Assembly: GCF_049651205.1 (NCBI RefSeq)
Contig: NZ_JBASBR010000002.1
Coordinates: forward strand, 1-64,000
Origin: Castellaniella sp049651205
GTDB taxonomy: Bacteria > Pseudomonadota > Gammaproteobacteria > Burkholderiales > Burkholderiaceae_B
DNA length: 64,000 nucleotides
Direction: 5' to 3'
Part shown: positions 38,688 through 47,408 of the stretch, piece by piece
How positions within the stretch are numbered: position 1 is the stretch's first letter
How the letters are laid out: each line of letters begins with the position of its first letter
Notes under the pieces: generated by a model
Told to the model about the DNA's origin: nothing
Databases searched by the model: none
Seen by the model: the letters and a program-made list of their open reading frames with translations, nothing else
Position numbers and translations under genes: made by a program

Positions 38688-39929
38688 TCAGGCCGGTTGT
38701 TCCACCTTGCAGGTGGAGTCGTCCTTCAGGTCTTTGGCGAGTGTCTCGGACACGGTTTTCCAGCCGATTCCGGTGTTTTCGGAGTCGTAGCGGATGTCCT
38801 TGTCTGTGAATACCGAGACAAACAGCGGATGCATCAACTGGTGATCGGTGGAGCGCATGAACATGTCGCCGGTGACGCCGGAGAAGCGGGCATTGGCCAG
38901 CGCCTGTGCAACGTCGGCGGGTTTTGCCGACCCGGCCTGATTGATGGCCGCGCCAAGCATCTGCATCTGCACCACGATCTGGTAGTAGTAGAGATCATCG
39001 TCGTACTTTTGCTTGAACGTGGCAATCAGTTCCTCGGCCTTCTTTGAATGTTTCTCGACGGCGATTTCCGGGTGCCAGGGCGCTGCATCATAGATGCGCC
39101 CGATACCACCCTTGCCGATGGCCGTAGGTGTGCCGAAGGTGCCCGCGTACTGTGTAAAGAGCTTGGCCTTCAGGCCGGCGTCGTTGGCCGCTTTAACCAG
39201 TAGCGTCAGGTCGGAGCCAAAGTTGCCCGTGATCACAGCATCGGCCCCGGAGGCCTGGATCTTGGCGATGTAGGGGGTGAAATCCTTGACCTTGCCCACC
39301 GGGTGGAATTCATCGCCCACGATTTCGATGTCAGGGCGTTTGGCCGCCAGCATCTGCTTGGTGTACTTGCTGACTTCGTGCCCGTGGCCGTAGTCTTGCC
39401 CGATGATGTAGACCTTGTGGATGTCTTTGTCTGATGCGATGCGATCGGTGAGCGCGTCTTGCTTCATCCCCGAGTGCGCTTCGAAGCGAAACGTGTAGAA
39501 GTTGCAGTGGTCGCGTGTGATGGACGGATCTGCCGAGCCATAATTGAGATACAGCACCGGGTCGTCGGGATTGCGCCGGTTGTATTTCATCACCGCGTCT
39601 TCAACGGCCAGGGCAATACCCGAGTTGGTTGCCTGCGTAACGATGCGGATGCCTTGGTCGATGGCGTCCTGCAAGGCGGTTACGGCGTCTTTGGCGTTGG
39701 CCTTGTTATCAAAGCGGATGACTTCCAGTTGTGTGCCCTTGAGCACACCGCCGTCTGCATTGACGAGATCTGCCCCAAACTGGACGTGTTTGCCGTTAAC
39801 GGCACCCACGTTGGCAAATGCGCCGGAAAACGGATCGATGTGTGCGATCCGGATGTTGTCAGCCTGGGATGCCGACCACGGCAAGAGGCTGGCGACCAGC
39901 GCGAGACTAAAAAATACGTGTTTTTTCAT
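38688..39929 (-). CDS. livK: Periplasmic substrate-binding protein of the Liv-type transporter
   Basis: A 413-residue receptor with a cleaved signal peptide (about 1-24, ending SQA). The Leu/Ile/Val-binding fold is shown by IRIAHIDPFSG, GGVLKGTQLEVIRFDNK and YIIGQDYGHGHEVSKY. I start at ATG 39929, with GGAGGAG 5-11 bases upstream; the reading upstream to 40022 has no signal-peptide character. First gene of livKHMGF and the catabolic genes. The true ligand is probably an organic acid used by the adjacent enzymes rather than an amino acid; that is inference. Confidence 0.92.
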   Translation of the reverse strand: MKKHVFFSLALVASLLPWSASQADNIRIAHIDPFSGAFANVGAVNGKHVQFGADLVNADGGVLKGTQLEVIRFDNKANAKDAVTALQDAIDQGIRIVTQATNSGIALAVEDAVMKYNRRNPDDPVLYLNYGSADPSITRDHCNFYTFRFEAHSGMKQDALTDRIASDKDIHKVYIIGQDYGHGHEVSKYTKQMLAAKRPDIEIVGDEFHPVGKVKDFTPYIAKIQASGADAVITGNFGSDLTLLVKAANDAGLKAKLFTQYAGTFGTPTAIGKGGIGRIYDAAPWHPEIAVEKHSKKAEELIATFKQKYDDDLYYYQIVVQMQMLGAAINQAGSAKPADVAQALANARFSGVTGDMFMRSTDHQLMHPLFVSVFTDKDIRYDSENTGIGWKTVSETLAKDLKDDSTCKVEQPA

Positions 39930-40099
39930 GATGCTCCTCCGGGTGTCTGGCGCACGGCGTGTGGCCAGGGACTGTGCTGCAGGATCCGACCTTCGCTCGT
40001 GGTCTTGTCTGGATTCTATCAAAATTTGTACGAGCGTTCAAAAACAGAAAGGCTATTAGGCCATATATTCCTGTGTAAATGTGTTAGTCATAGGGAAAT

Positions 40100-40145
40100 T
40101 ACCGATTTTTTGGCATAATAGTGCTGATACGGTAAAAATATGCCA
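40100..40145. promoter_or_regulatory. Interleaved inverted repeats, possible TetR operator
   Basis: In the 233-bp divergent region between livK and the plus-strand SDR gene, TACCG (40100-40104) is matched by CGGTA (40130-40134), and TGGCATA (40111-40117) by TATGCCA (40139-40145). The pairs interleave and end 18 bp before the SDR start. A TetR gene closes the plus-strand operon, so this is a reasonable site for it. No experimental consensus is known to me. Confidence 0.4.
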
Positions 40146-40162
40146 TAAAACGAGGAGTATTT

Positions 40163-40954
40163 ATGAGACAGTCGTCCAATATTTCGGATGAGAAGGCCCA
40201 GCAGTCGTCTGTCAGCGCGGTGGTCACGGGGGCAGGTTCGGGCCTGGGATATGCCTGCTGCCAGTCGCTGCTGGCGCGCGGCTACCGGGTAACCGCAGTG
40301 GATTTGAACCTGGATGCCTGGGGCGATGGCGCAGAAAACCTGGTGTGCGAAGCAGCCGATGTGGCATCGGCTGCCGATGCCGAGCGCATCTTGCAAGAAC
40401 ATGCCGAGCGCTGGGGTGCGCCGGGTGTGCTGGTCAATTGCGCGGGTGTCGCGGCACCCGGCGCAACGCTTCGCCCGGATGGCCCCATGGCGTTGGATGA
40501 GTTTCGGCGCGTCCTCGAAATCAATACGGTGGGCACCTTCAATTATCTGCGGGTAGCGGCGCGGCACATGCAGGGCGGGCCCGCCGACGCAGACGGACAG
40601 CGTGGCGTGATCGTCAACACCAGCTCGGTGGCTGCCTTTGACGGCATGGTGGGCCAGGCTGCCTATTCGGCTTCAAAGGGCGCGGTGGCTGCGATGACCT
40701 TGCCACTTGCCCGGGAACTGGGAAAATACGGGATCCGGGTGGTTGCGATTGCGCCCGGGGTGTTCTCGACGCCCATGGTGCACGGAATGAAGGAAAAGGC
40801 ACGCGACATCGTCAGCGCCTTGCGGCCACCCTTTCCAGATCGCCTCGGGCATCCGGACGAGTTCGCCGCCATGGTTCTTTCCATCGTCGACCAACATCTG
40901 CTCAATGGTGTGGTGATCCGCCTGGATGGCGGTATTCGCCTCCCTCCACGCTAA
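40163..40954 (+). CDS. SDR-family 3-hydroxyacyl-CoA dehydrogenase-like protein
   Basis: A 263-residue classical SDR close to the HSD17B10/3-hydroxy-2-methylbutyryl-CoA dehydrogenase group. The glycine motif is TGAGSGLGYA, the cofactor-choice aspartate is in VDLNLDAW, the NAG-like motif reads NCAGV, and the catalytic S and YSASK are present. The C-terminus has APGVFSTPM and LDGGIRLPPR. The start has GAGGAG at good spacing. It heads the plus-strand operon SDR-acyl-CoA synthetase-tetR and is divergent from livK. Confidence 0.9.
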   Translation: MRQSSNISDEKAQQSSVSAVVTGAGSGLGYACCQSLLARGYRVTAVDLNLDAWGDGAENLVCEAADVASAADAERILQEHAERWGAPGVLVNCAGVAAPGATLRPDGPMALDEFRRVLEINTVGTFNYLRVAARHMQGGPADADGQRGVIVNTSSVAAFDGMVGQAAYSASKGAVAAMTLPLARELGKYGIRVVAIAPGVFSTPMVHGMKEKARDIVSALRPPFPDRLGHPDEFAAMVLSIVDQHLLNGVVIRLDGGIRLPPR

Positions 40955-40961
40955 GGAAACC

Positions 40962-42626
40962 ATGATGATTGAATCCCGCGAGTCCTACGCGCCCCGGATT
41001 GAAGGTGGGCGCTTCGTGGTGGACCCTGCCATCAACACCGTGAAATCCGAGCTGCACTTTGGCAACCAGGTGGTTCGCTGCCTGGCCCGCCGCCCGCAGC
41101 GCTTCGACGAACTGCTGCGCATCGCCTCGCGCGAGACGCCGGATCGCGAGGCCCTGAAATGCCAGGATGAAAGCCTTGATTACCGCGCTTTTGGTGACTG
41201 GGCCGACCGCATTGCGCATGGCCTGGAAAACGCGGGGATCGGCGTCGGCGACCGTGTGGGCGTGTTTCTGGGCAACGGGCTGCCGTTTCTCATCGCCATG
41301 ATGGGCGTGGTGCGCCGAGGCGCCATCGCGGTGCCGCTGAGCGCAAAAATGAGTGCGGCCGAGCTGGCCTACGTGCTGAACCACTGCGAGGCAGCAGCGC
41401 TGATTTCGGAGACAGACCTGCAAAGCCGCATGCCATCTGCTGATGAGATCCCATCAGTGCGCAAGCATTGGTGCGTCAACAGCCCGGAAGGCCGGCTGGG
41501 TGATCTGGGGGAGCATTTTCCTGGGGTTAAGCAGCCGTTTCCGGAAACCGGCGAGGAAGACGACACCATCCTGCTGTTTTATACCTCGGGAACAACCGGG
41601 CGCCCCAAGGGGGCGTGCATCACCAACCTGAACATCGTGCATTCGGCCCTGCAGTATGCCTACGGCATCGACCTGCAAACCAACCAGAGGGGTTTGCTGG
41701 CGATTCCTGGATCCCATATTTCGGGCTTCATGGCGCTGTTCATCAATGTCCTGAGTTCTTGCGGGTGTACGGTGATTTTGCGCCGGTACGACACCACCAC
41801 CGTGCTGCGTACCTTGCTTGAGGAACACATTACCTTTACCGTTTTTGTCCCGGCCATCTACCATCTGATCCTGATGCATCCCGACTTCCGCCCAGATCAG
41901 ATGGGCGAGTGGCGTACCGGCATTTACGGTGGCGGTATCATGGCGCCGGCCACTGTCTCGCGCATGAGCGACCTTCTGCCGCAGTTGCAGTTGATCAACG
42001 CCTATGGCGCCACGGAAACCTCGTCCCCGGTCTCGATCATGCCGGCCTGGGCCAGCCGCGAGCGGCCGGCGTCAATCGGTTTGCTTGTCCAGTGTGGTGA
42101 AGCCCTGATCATGGATGAGGCGGGCGTGGAATTGCCCACCGGAGAGATTGGCGAGCTCTGGATCCGGGGGCCCATGGTGGTGCCCCGCTACTGGAACGAC
42201 CCCGCCCAGACCGTGGCCAACTTCAAAAGCGGCTACTGGAAAACCGGGGATGTCGTCAGCATGGATGCGGAAGGCTATCTGTACATCCATGATCGCAAAA
42301 AGGACATGATCAATCGCGGCGGCTACAAGATCTTCAGTGCCGAGGTCGAGAACGCCGCCTTGTCGATCAAGGGCGTCATGGAAGCGGCGGCGGTGGCCGT
42401 GCCTGACGATGTCATGGGCGAGCGCGTCTGTCTTTGCCTGCGCACCGAGCCCGGAGAGGACAACGAGCAGCACATCAGGGGTGAACTTGCCCGCCTGCTT
42501 GCGGATTACAAACGGCCGGAGTTCTATATCATTGGCACTGAACCGCTGCCGCGCAACGCCAATGGAAAAATCACGAAGGCGCCGCTGGTTGAGGCGGCAC
42601 GACAATTCGTAGGACAGCGGCAGTGA
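40962..42626 (+). CDS. AMP-binding acyl-CoA synthetase
   Basis: A 554-residue ANL-superfamily ligase that activates a carboxylic acid through an acyl-adenylate to its CoA thioester. The P-loop is YTSGTTGRPKG, the A5 motif is YGATETSSP, the A7 aspartate lies in YWKTGDVV, A8 is DRKKDMINRGGYKI, and the catalytic A10 lysine is in NANGKITK. I start at the tandem ATGs at 40962/40965, 7 bp after the SDR stop. It would feed the kinase, dehydrogenase and thiolase steps encoded on the opposite strand, analogous to LvaE. Confidence 0.93.
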   Translation: MMIESRESYAPRIEGGRFVVDPAINTVKSELHFGNQVVRCLARRPQRFDELLRIASRETPDREALKCQDESLDYRAFGDWADRIAHGLENAGIGVGDRVGVFLGNGLPFLIAMMGVVRRGAIAVPLSAKMSAAELAYVLNHCEAAALISETDLQSRMPSADEIPSVRKHWCVNSPEGRLGDLGEHFPGVKQPFPETGEEDDTILLFYTSGTTGRPKGACITNLNIVHSALQYAYGIDLQTNQRGLLAIPGSHISGFMALFINVLSSCGCTVILRRYDTTTVLRTLLEEHITFTVFVPAIYHLILMHPDFRPDQMGEWRTGIYGGGIMAPATVSRMSDLLPQLQLINAYGATETSSPVSIMPAWASRERPASIGLLVQCGEALIMDEAGVELPTGEIGELWIRGPMVVPRYWNDPAQTVANFKSGYWKTGDVVSMDAEGYLYIHDRKKDMINRGGYKIFSAEVENAALSIKGVMEAAAVAVPDDVMGERVCLCLRTEPGEDNEQHIRGELARLLADYKRPEFYIIGTEPLPRNANGKITKAPLVEAARQFVGQRQ

Positions 42627-43312
42627 CCCCTAAAGACGCTTCTGCAAATATCCAGACCCATACCAGCCCAGACGAGCCGCGTCAGCGGCGCAGTCTGGTG
42701 ACGCGTGCAAAGATCATCGAGGCGGCCGAGCGCCTGTTTGCCCACCGCTCGTTCACTTCGGTGTCGATGCGCGAGATCACCAGCGAGGCCAATGTCGCCC
42801 TGGCGGCGGCCCACTACCATTTTGGCAACAAGGAAGACCTCTTCAAGGCGGTTTTTCTGCAGCGTGCGCGCGAACTCAACAAAGAGCGCTTCGAGTTGCT
42901 GAACCAGGCCACACTGGCGGCACAGGGCCGGGTAGTGCCCTTGCGGGCGGTGCTTGATGCCCTGCTGCGTCCGGGTGTGCGCTGGTCTTTCGATGCGGGC
43001 GGGCGTGGCCTGTTTGTGCAGTTTCTAGAGCGTGGACACCTGGATCGGGATTCACCGATCTACGATGTGCTGCACCATGACACCTCGCACCTGAAGCGCT
43101 TCATCCCTTATCTGCAAGCTGTCTTGCCCGAGCTCACCCTCGAGGAAATCTACTGGCGGCTGCATTTCTCGTTGGGTGCGCTGCATTACACCATCACCAG
43201 CCTGAGCCGGCTGAATTCTCTGTCCGAAGGCATCTGCCACACCGAGAGCTTCGAGGAAACCCTGGACCGCATGATCCAGTACGTCGAAGCCGGCTTTCGC
43301 CTGGCGCCCTGA
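42623..43312 (+). CDS. TetR-family transcriptional regulator
   Basis: A 229-residue regulator. The helix-turn-helix is visible at about residues 28-75 (TRAKIIEAAERLFAHRSF then MREITSEANVALAAAHYHFGNKEDLF). The C-terminal domain resembles the tetracyclin_rep-like C-terminal domain of CerR-type regulators. It starts at GTG overlapping the synthetase stop (GTGA), so it is coupled to the operon it probably controls. The convergent dppF ends 16 bp away. Confidence 0.92.
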   Translation: MTPKDASANIQTHTSPDEPRQRRSLVTRAKIIEAAERLFAHRSFTSVSMREITSEANVALAAAHYHFGNKEDLFKAVFLQRARELNKERFELLNQATLAAQGRVVPLRAVLDALLRPGVRWSFDAGGRGLFVQFLERGHLDRDSPIYDVLHHDTSHLKRFIPYLQAVLPELTLEEIYWRLHFSLGALHYTITSLSRLNSLSEGICHTESFEETLDRMIQYVEAGFRLAP

Positions 43313-43328
43313 GGCGGCAGGTTTTGGC

Positions 43329-44405
43329 TTACGGTGTCGCCAAATCCTGTTCAACCGCGTAGCAGGCCACCAGGCGGCCGTCCTGTGTTTTCAGTGCGGG
43401 CGGTTTCTCGTGGCACATCGGCATCACGCGCGGGCAGCGGCTGCTAAACGGGCAACCCGGCGGCGGGTTCAGCGGGCTGGGCAGCTCGCCTGTGATGCGG
43501 ATGCGCTGTGCATGGCCCTCGGGGTTCAGACGTGGCGTGGCCGACAGCAATGCCTGCGTGTAGGGGTGGCGGGCATTGCCGAAGATGGCGTCTTTGCTGC
43601 CTTGTTCCACTACCTTGCCCAGGTACATCACCATCACTTCATCGGCCAGGTGTTCCACCACCGACAAATCGTGCGAGATGAACACATACGACAGGCCCAG
43701 TTCGGCCTGCAGGTCTTTCATCAGGTTCAGCACCTGTGCGCGCACTGACACATCCAGGGCGGAGACGGCTTCGTCGGCCACCAGGATTTCCGGATCCAGC
43801 ATCAAGCCGCGTGCAATCGCGATGCGCTGGCGCTGGCCGCCGGAAAACATGTGCGGGTAGCGGCCGTAGTGCTCGGGGCGCAAGCCCACGCGTGCCATCA
43901 TGGCCTGGCCGCGGGCACGGCGCTGGGCCGCATCCAGCGTGGTGTTGATCAGCAGGGGTTCTTCAAGGATGGCGCTGATGCGCTTGCGCGGATTCAGCGA
44001 GGCGTAGGGGTTCTGGAAAATAATCTGGATTTTCTGGCGCCGCAGGCGGGTGAGCTCTGGGGTGGTGTGCGACACATCCTGGCCGCGATACAGCAGCTGT
44101 CCCGCCGTGGGCGGCTCGATCATGGTGAGCACACGCGCCAGCGTGGATTTGCCACAGCCCGATTCGCCCACCACGGCCAGCGTCTTGCCGGCATGCAGCG
44201 AAAAAGAAACCCCGTCCAGCGCTTTTACCGAGCGCTTGGGCTTGAGAAAACCGCTCTCTACCGCGTAATGGCGCTTTAAATCGACGGCCTGCAAAACAAC
44301 GTCGGTGGCGGCTGCGACTGAAGCAGTGCCCGCTGCGGTGTCTGCGGTGTCAGCCAGCGGGGAGGTGTCTGCCGTGGCGGCAGCAAGTGTGGAATCTGGG
44401 GTCAT
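43329..44405 (-). CDS. dppF: Dipeptide/oligopeptide ABC transporter ATPase (DppF-like)
   Basis: A 358-residue ATP-binding subunit with Walker A GESGCGKST, signature FSGGQRQRI, Walker B LVADEAVSALD, and the oligopeptide-type C-terminal CPFSSRCPRVMPMC cysteine block. It carries an unusual Ala/Thr-rich N-terminal extension of about 35 residues before the ABC domain. Its start overlaps dppD by 4 bases. Confidence 0.93.
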   Translation of the reverse strand: MTPDSTLAAATADTSPLADTADTAAGTASVAAATDVVLQAVDLKRHYAVESGFLKPKRSVKALDGVSFSLHAGKTLAVVGESGCGKSTLARVLTMIEPPTAGQLLYRGQDVSHTTPELTRLRRQKIQIIFQNPYASLNPRKRISAILEEPLLINTTLDAAQRRARGQAMMARVGLRPEHYGRYPHMFSGGQRQRIAIARGLMLDPEILVADEAVSALDVSVRAQVLNLMKDLQAELGLSYVFISHDLSVVEHLADEVMVMYLGKVVEQGSKDAIFGNARHPYTQALLSATPRLNPEGHAQRIRITGELPSPLNPPPGCPFSSRCPRVMPMCHEKPPALKTQDGRLVACYAVEQDLATP

Positions 44406-45415
44406 GCGGAAATCTCTTGCGACTGGCCGGCAGGCTGCCCGGTGGGCCGGCCTTCAGCGTCCAGCGGGTAATGGCATTTCACCTGGCGGTCTTCGGGGCC
44501 GGCCAGCGGTGGCTCGGCCTGGCGACAGTGCTCGGTGGCATAGGGGCAGCGCGGGCTGAGCAGGCACCCTTGCGGGCGGTCGTAGCGCCCCGGCACCACG
44601 CCGGGCAGCGACACCAGGCGGTCGCTGTCGTGGGAGAACTCGGGCAGGGCGCGCAGCAGTGCCTGCGTGTAGGGATGGCGCGGCCGCTTGAAAATCTCGC
44701 TGGCCGGGCCGGATTCGACAATCTGCCCGGCATACATCACCAAGATGCGGTGGGCGGCTTGCGCCACCAGTGCCAGATCGTGGGTGATCAGCACCAGGCC
44801 CAGGCCCTGCCGGCGTTGCAGATCCAGCAACAGATCCATGATCTGCGCCTGAATGGTGACATCCAGCGCCGTGGTGGGCTCGTCGGCAATCAGCAGGCGG
44901 GGCTTACAGGCAATGGCCATGGCAATCATCACCCGCTGGCTCATGCCGCCCGACAACTGGTGCGGATAGGCTTTCAGGCGCGAGGTGGGGTCGGGGATGC
45001 CCACCTGCTCCAGGAGCTCGAGCACCCGGGCCCGCAGCACCTTGCGGCTGCCGCCCTGGTGCACTTTCAGGGCCTCGGTGATTTGGTATTCCACCGTATA
45101 ACAGGGATTCAGGCTGGTCATCGGATCCTGAAAGATCATCGACACCTGAGAACCCACAATGGCGCGGCGCTTGCGCTCGGGCAATGTCAGCAGATCCTGC
45201 CCCTCGAAGCGCAGGGCATCGGCCTGCACGCGGCCCGGAAAATCAATCAGGCCCATCAGTGCCAGGGAACTGACCGACTTGCCCGAGCCGGACTCACCCA
45301 CCAGGCCGACGACTTCGCCGGCATTGACGTGATAGCTGATGCGGTCCACCGCCTTGAAGGGGGCGGCGGTATCGCCAAAATGCACCGAGAGGTTGCGAAT
45401 TTCCAGCATGATCAA
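44402..45415 (-). CDS. dppD: Dipeptide/oligopeptide ABC transporter ATPase (DppD-like)
   Basis: A 337-residue ATP-binding subunit with Walker A GESGSGKSV, signature LSGGMSQRV, Walker B LLIADEPTTALD, and the C-terminal CLLSPRCPYATEHC block that can carry an Fe-S cluster in this family. The start may be the second ATG at 45409. It overlaps dppC by 4 bases. Confidence 0.94.
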   Translation of the reverse strand: MIMLEIRNLSVHFGDTAAPFKAVDRISYHVNAGEVVGLVGESGSGKSVSSLALMGLIDFPGRVQADALRFEGQDLLTLPERKRRAIVGSQVSMIFQDPMTSLNPCYTVEYQITEALKVHQGGSRKVLRARVLELLEQVGIPDPTSRLKAYPHQLSGGMSQRVMIAMAIACKPRLLIADEPTTALDVTIQAQIMDLLLDLQRRQGLGLVLITHDLALVAQAAHRILVMYAGQIVESGPASEIFKRPRHPYTQALLRALPEFSHDSDRLVSLPGVVPGRYDRPQGCLLSPRCPYATEHCRQAEPPLAGPEDRQVKCHYPLDAEGRPTGQPAGQSQEISA

Positions 45416-46302
45416 ACCTTCAGGCGCGGATCCAGCGCATCGCGCAGGCCGTCGCCCATCAGATTAAAGGCCAGTACGGCCAACAAAATGGCCAGGCCCG
45501 GAAAAGTAACCACCCACCAGGCGCTTTGCGCAAACTGCAGCACATTGGCCAGCATCGTGCCCCATTCGGGGGTGGGGGGTTGCGCACCCATGCCCAAAAA
45601 CCCCAGGGCCGCCATATCCAGGATGGCATTGGAGAAGCCCAGCGAAGCCTGCACAATCAGCGGTGCCACACAATTGGGCAGGATGTTGATGAACATCTGC
45701 CGCCAGGCCCCCGCGCCCACCACACGTGACGCCACCACGTAGTCGCGCGTCATTTCGCGCAGCACCGCCGCCCGGCTTAAGCGCACATAGTGCGGCAGGG
45801 CCACAAAGCTGAGCGCCAGCGAAGCATTGACGATGGACGGCCCAAAGATGGCCACCAGCACCAGCGCCAGCAGCAGGCTGGGCAAGGCCAGCATGATGTC
45901 CACCAGACGCATGATGGTGATGTCCACCACCCCGCCCGTGTAGCCGGCCAGCACGCCCAGAAAGATGCCCAGCACCAGCGAGATGCTGACCACCAGAAAG
46001 CCCACCAGCAACGACAGCCGTGCGCCGTGTATCAGGCGCGACAAAATATCGCGGCCGACATCATCGGTGCCCAAAATAAACTGCCAGCTGCCCTGGGTAT
46101 CCCACACCGGGGGTTGCAGCAGGTGCTCGCGATATTGCATGGCGGGGTCGTGCGGCGCAATCAGCGGGGCGGCAATGGCCACCACCAGCATCAGCACGAT
46201 GTAGCACAGCCCGATCAGCGCCCCGCGATTGCGCGAGAAGTCCTGCCAGAACGATTTAAGCGGGCCCGGGGGCGCCGGCATGGTTTGAGTGAGTTCGGTC
46301 AT
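45412..46302 (-). CDS. dppC: Dipeptide ABC transporter permease DppC
   Basis: A 296-residue permease with six hydrophobic segments, an N-terminal OppC_N region (SFWQDFSRNRGALIGL) and the EAA loop AVLREMTRDYVVASRVVGAG. The start ATG 46302 overlaps the dppB stop by 4 bases; longer in-frame readings run inside dppB. Confidence 0.94.
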   Translation of the reverse strand: MTELTQTMPAPPGPLKSFWQDFSRNRGALIGLCYIVLMLVVAIAAPLIAPHDPAMQYREHLLQPPVWDTQGSWQFILGTDDVGRDILSRLIHGARLSLLVGFLVVSISLVLGIFLGVLAGYTGGVVDITIMRLVDIMLALPSLLLALVLVAIFGPSIVNASLALSFVALPHYVRLSRAAVLREMTRDYVVASRVVGAGAWRQMFINILPNCVAPLIVQASLGFSNAILDMAALGFLGMGAQPPTPEWGTMLANVLQFAQSAWWVVTFPGLAILLAVLAFNLMGDGLRDALDPRLKV

Positions 46303-47327
46303 TTGCGCCCCTGTTGCTGGCGGATGCGGGGGTCGGCCAGGCCGTACAGGATATCCACGCACATGTTCACCAGGATGATCAGGGTGGCCACGATCAGCAC
46401 GCCCCCTTGCACCACCGGATAGTCGCGTTGCTGCAGGCCGTAGATCAGCCAGCGGCCCACGCCCGGCCACGAGAAAATGGTTTCGGTCAGGATGGCCCCC
46501 ACCATCAGCACGCCCACCTGCAGGCCAATCACGGTAATCACCGGCAGCAGTGCATTGCGCAAGGCGTGCACAATCACCACTCGCAGGCGCGACAACCCTT
46601 TGGCGCGTGCCGTGCGGATATAGTCTTCGTTAAGCACCTCCAGCATCGACGAGCGCGTCATGCGCACAATCACTGCCAGCGGGATGGTGCCCAGCACGAA
46701 GGCCGGCAACATGATGTGGTGCAGCGCATCCCAAAAATCGCCGGGCTCGCCAAACAGCAGGGTGTCGATCAGCATGAAGCCCGTGAGTGGCTGGCTGGGG
46801 TCTAGAAACAGGGCCGCACTGACGCGTCCGGACACCGGCATCAGATCCCACTGCACCGACACCAGCATGATCAGCATCAGCCCCCACCAGAACACCGGCA
46901 TCGAGTAGCCCGTGAGGGCCGCCGTGATGGAGACATGATCAAACCAGGAGCCCCGCTTGACGGCTGCCAGCACGCCCACAGGGATGCCGATGGCCAGCGC
47001 AATCGCCATGGCGATGATGCTCAGTTCGAGGGTTGCCTGAAACCGCGGCACAAACTCCGACCAGATCGGCTGGCGCGTGGTTAATGATGTGCCCAGATCA
47101 CCCTGCAACACATTGGCGATGTAGTGCCAGTATTGTGTCCACATGGGTTGATCCAGCCCCAGCTGCGCCATCATGGCCGCATGCTGCTCGGGAGACAGGC
47201 CGCGTTCGCCCGCCATGATCATCACCGGGTCGCCGGGGATCATGTGGATGAACGCAAAGGTAAGCAAGGTAATGCCGATAAACGTCGGGATGGCCAGGCC
47301 GACGCGCTTGAGAATAAAAGAAAACAT
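46299..47327 (-). CDS. dppB: Dipeptide ABC transporter permease DppB
   Basis: A 342-residue permease with six hydrophobic segments, the opening FILKRVGLAIPTFIGITLL and the EAA loop MLEVLNEDYIRTARAKGLS. It starts 81 bp after dppA, with a stem-loop in the gap. Confidence 0.95.
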   Translation of the reverse strand: MFSFILKRVGLAIPTFIGITLLTFAFIHMIPGDPVMIMAGERGLSPEQHAAMMAQLGLDQPMWTQYWHYIANVLQGDLGTSLTTRQPIWSEFVPRFQATLELSIIAMAIALAIGIPVGVLAAVKRGSWFDHVSITAALTGYSMPVFWWGLMLIMLVSVQWDLMPVSGRVSAALFLDPSQPLTGFMLIDTLLFGEPGDFWDALHHIMLPAFVLGTIPLAVIVRMTRSSMLEVLNEDYIRTARAKGLSRLRVVIVHALRNALLPVITVIGLQVGVLMVGAILTETIFSWPGVGRWLIYGLQQRDYPVVQGGVLIVATLIILVNMCVDILYGLADPRIRQQQGRK

Positions 47328-47374
47328 GATGCAGAAAAGCCCCGCAATGGCGCCAGGCGCCGGATGATGTGACA

Positions 47375-47400
47375 GTGCCCCGGCAAGGTTGCCGGGGCAC
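47375..47400 (-). repeat. Intercistronic stem-loop between dppA and dppB
   Basis: GTGCCCCGGCAA (47375-47386) is the exact reverse complement of 47389-47400. The GC-rich hairpin lies just after the dppA stop on the transcript and has no T run, so it is more likely an mRNA-stabilising or processing hairpin than a terminator. Such elements raise expression of the receptor over the permeases. Confidence 0.7.
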
Positions 47401-47408
47401 AGCGGGGT

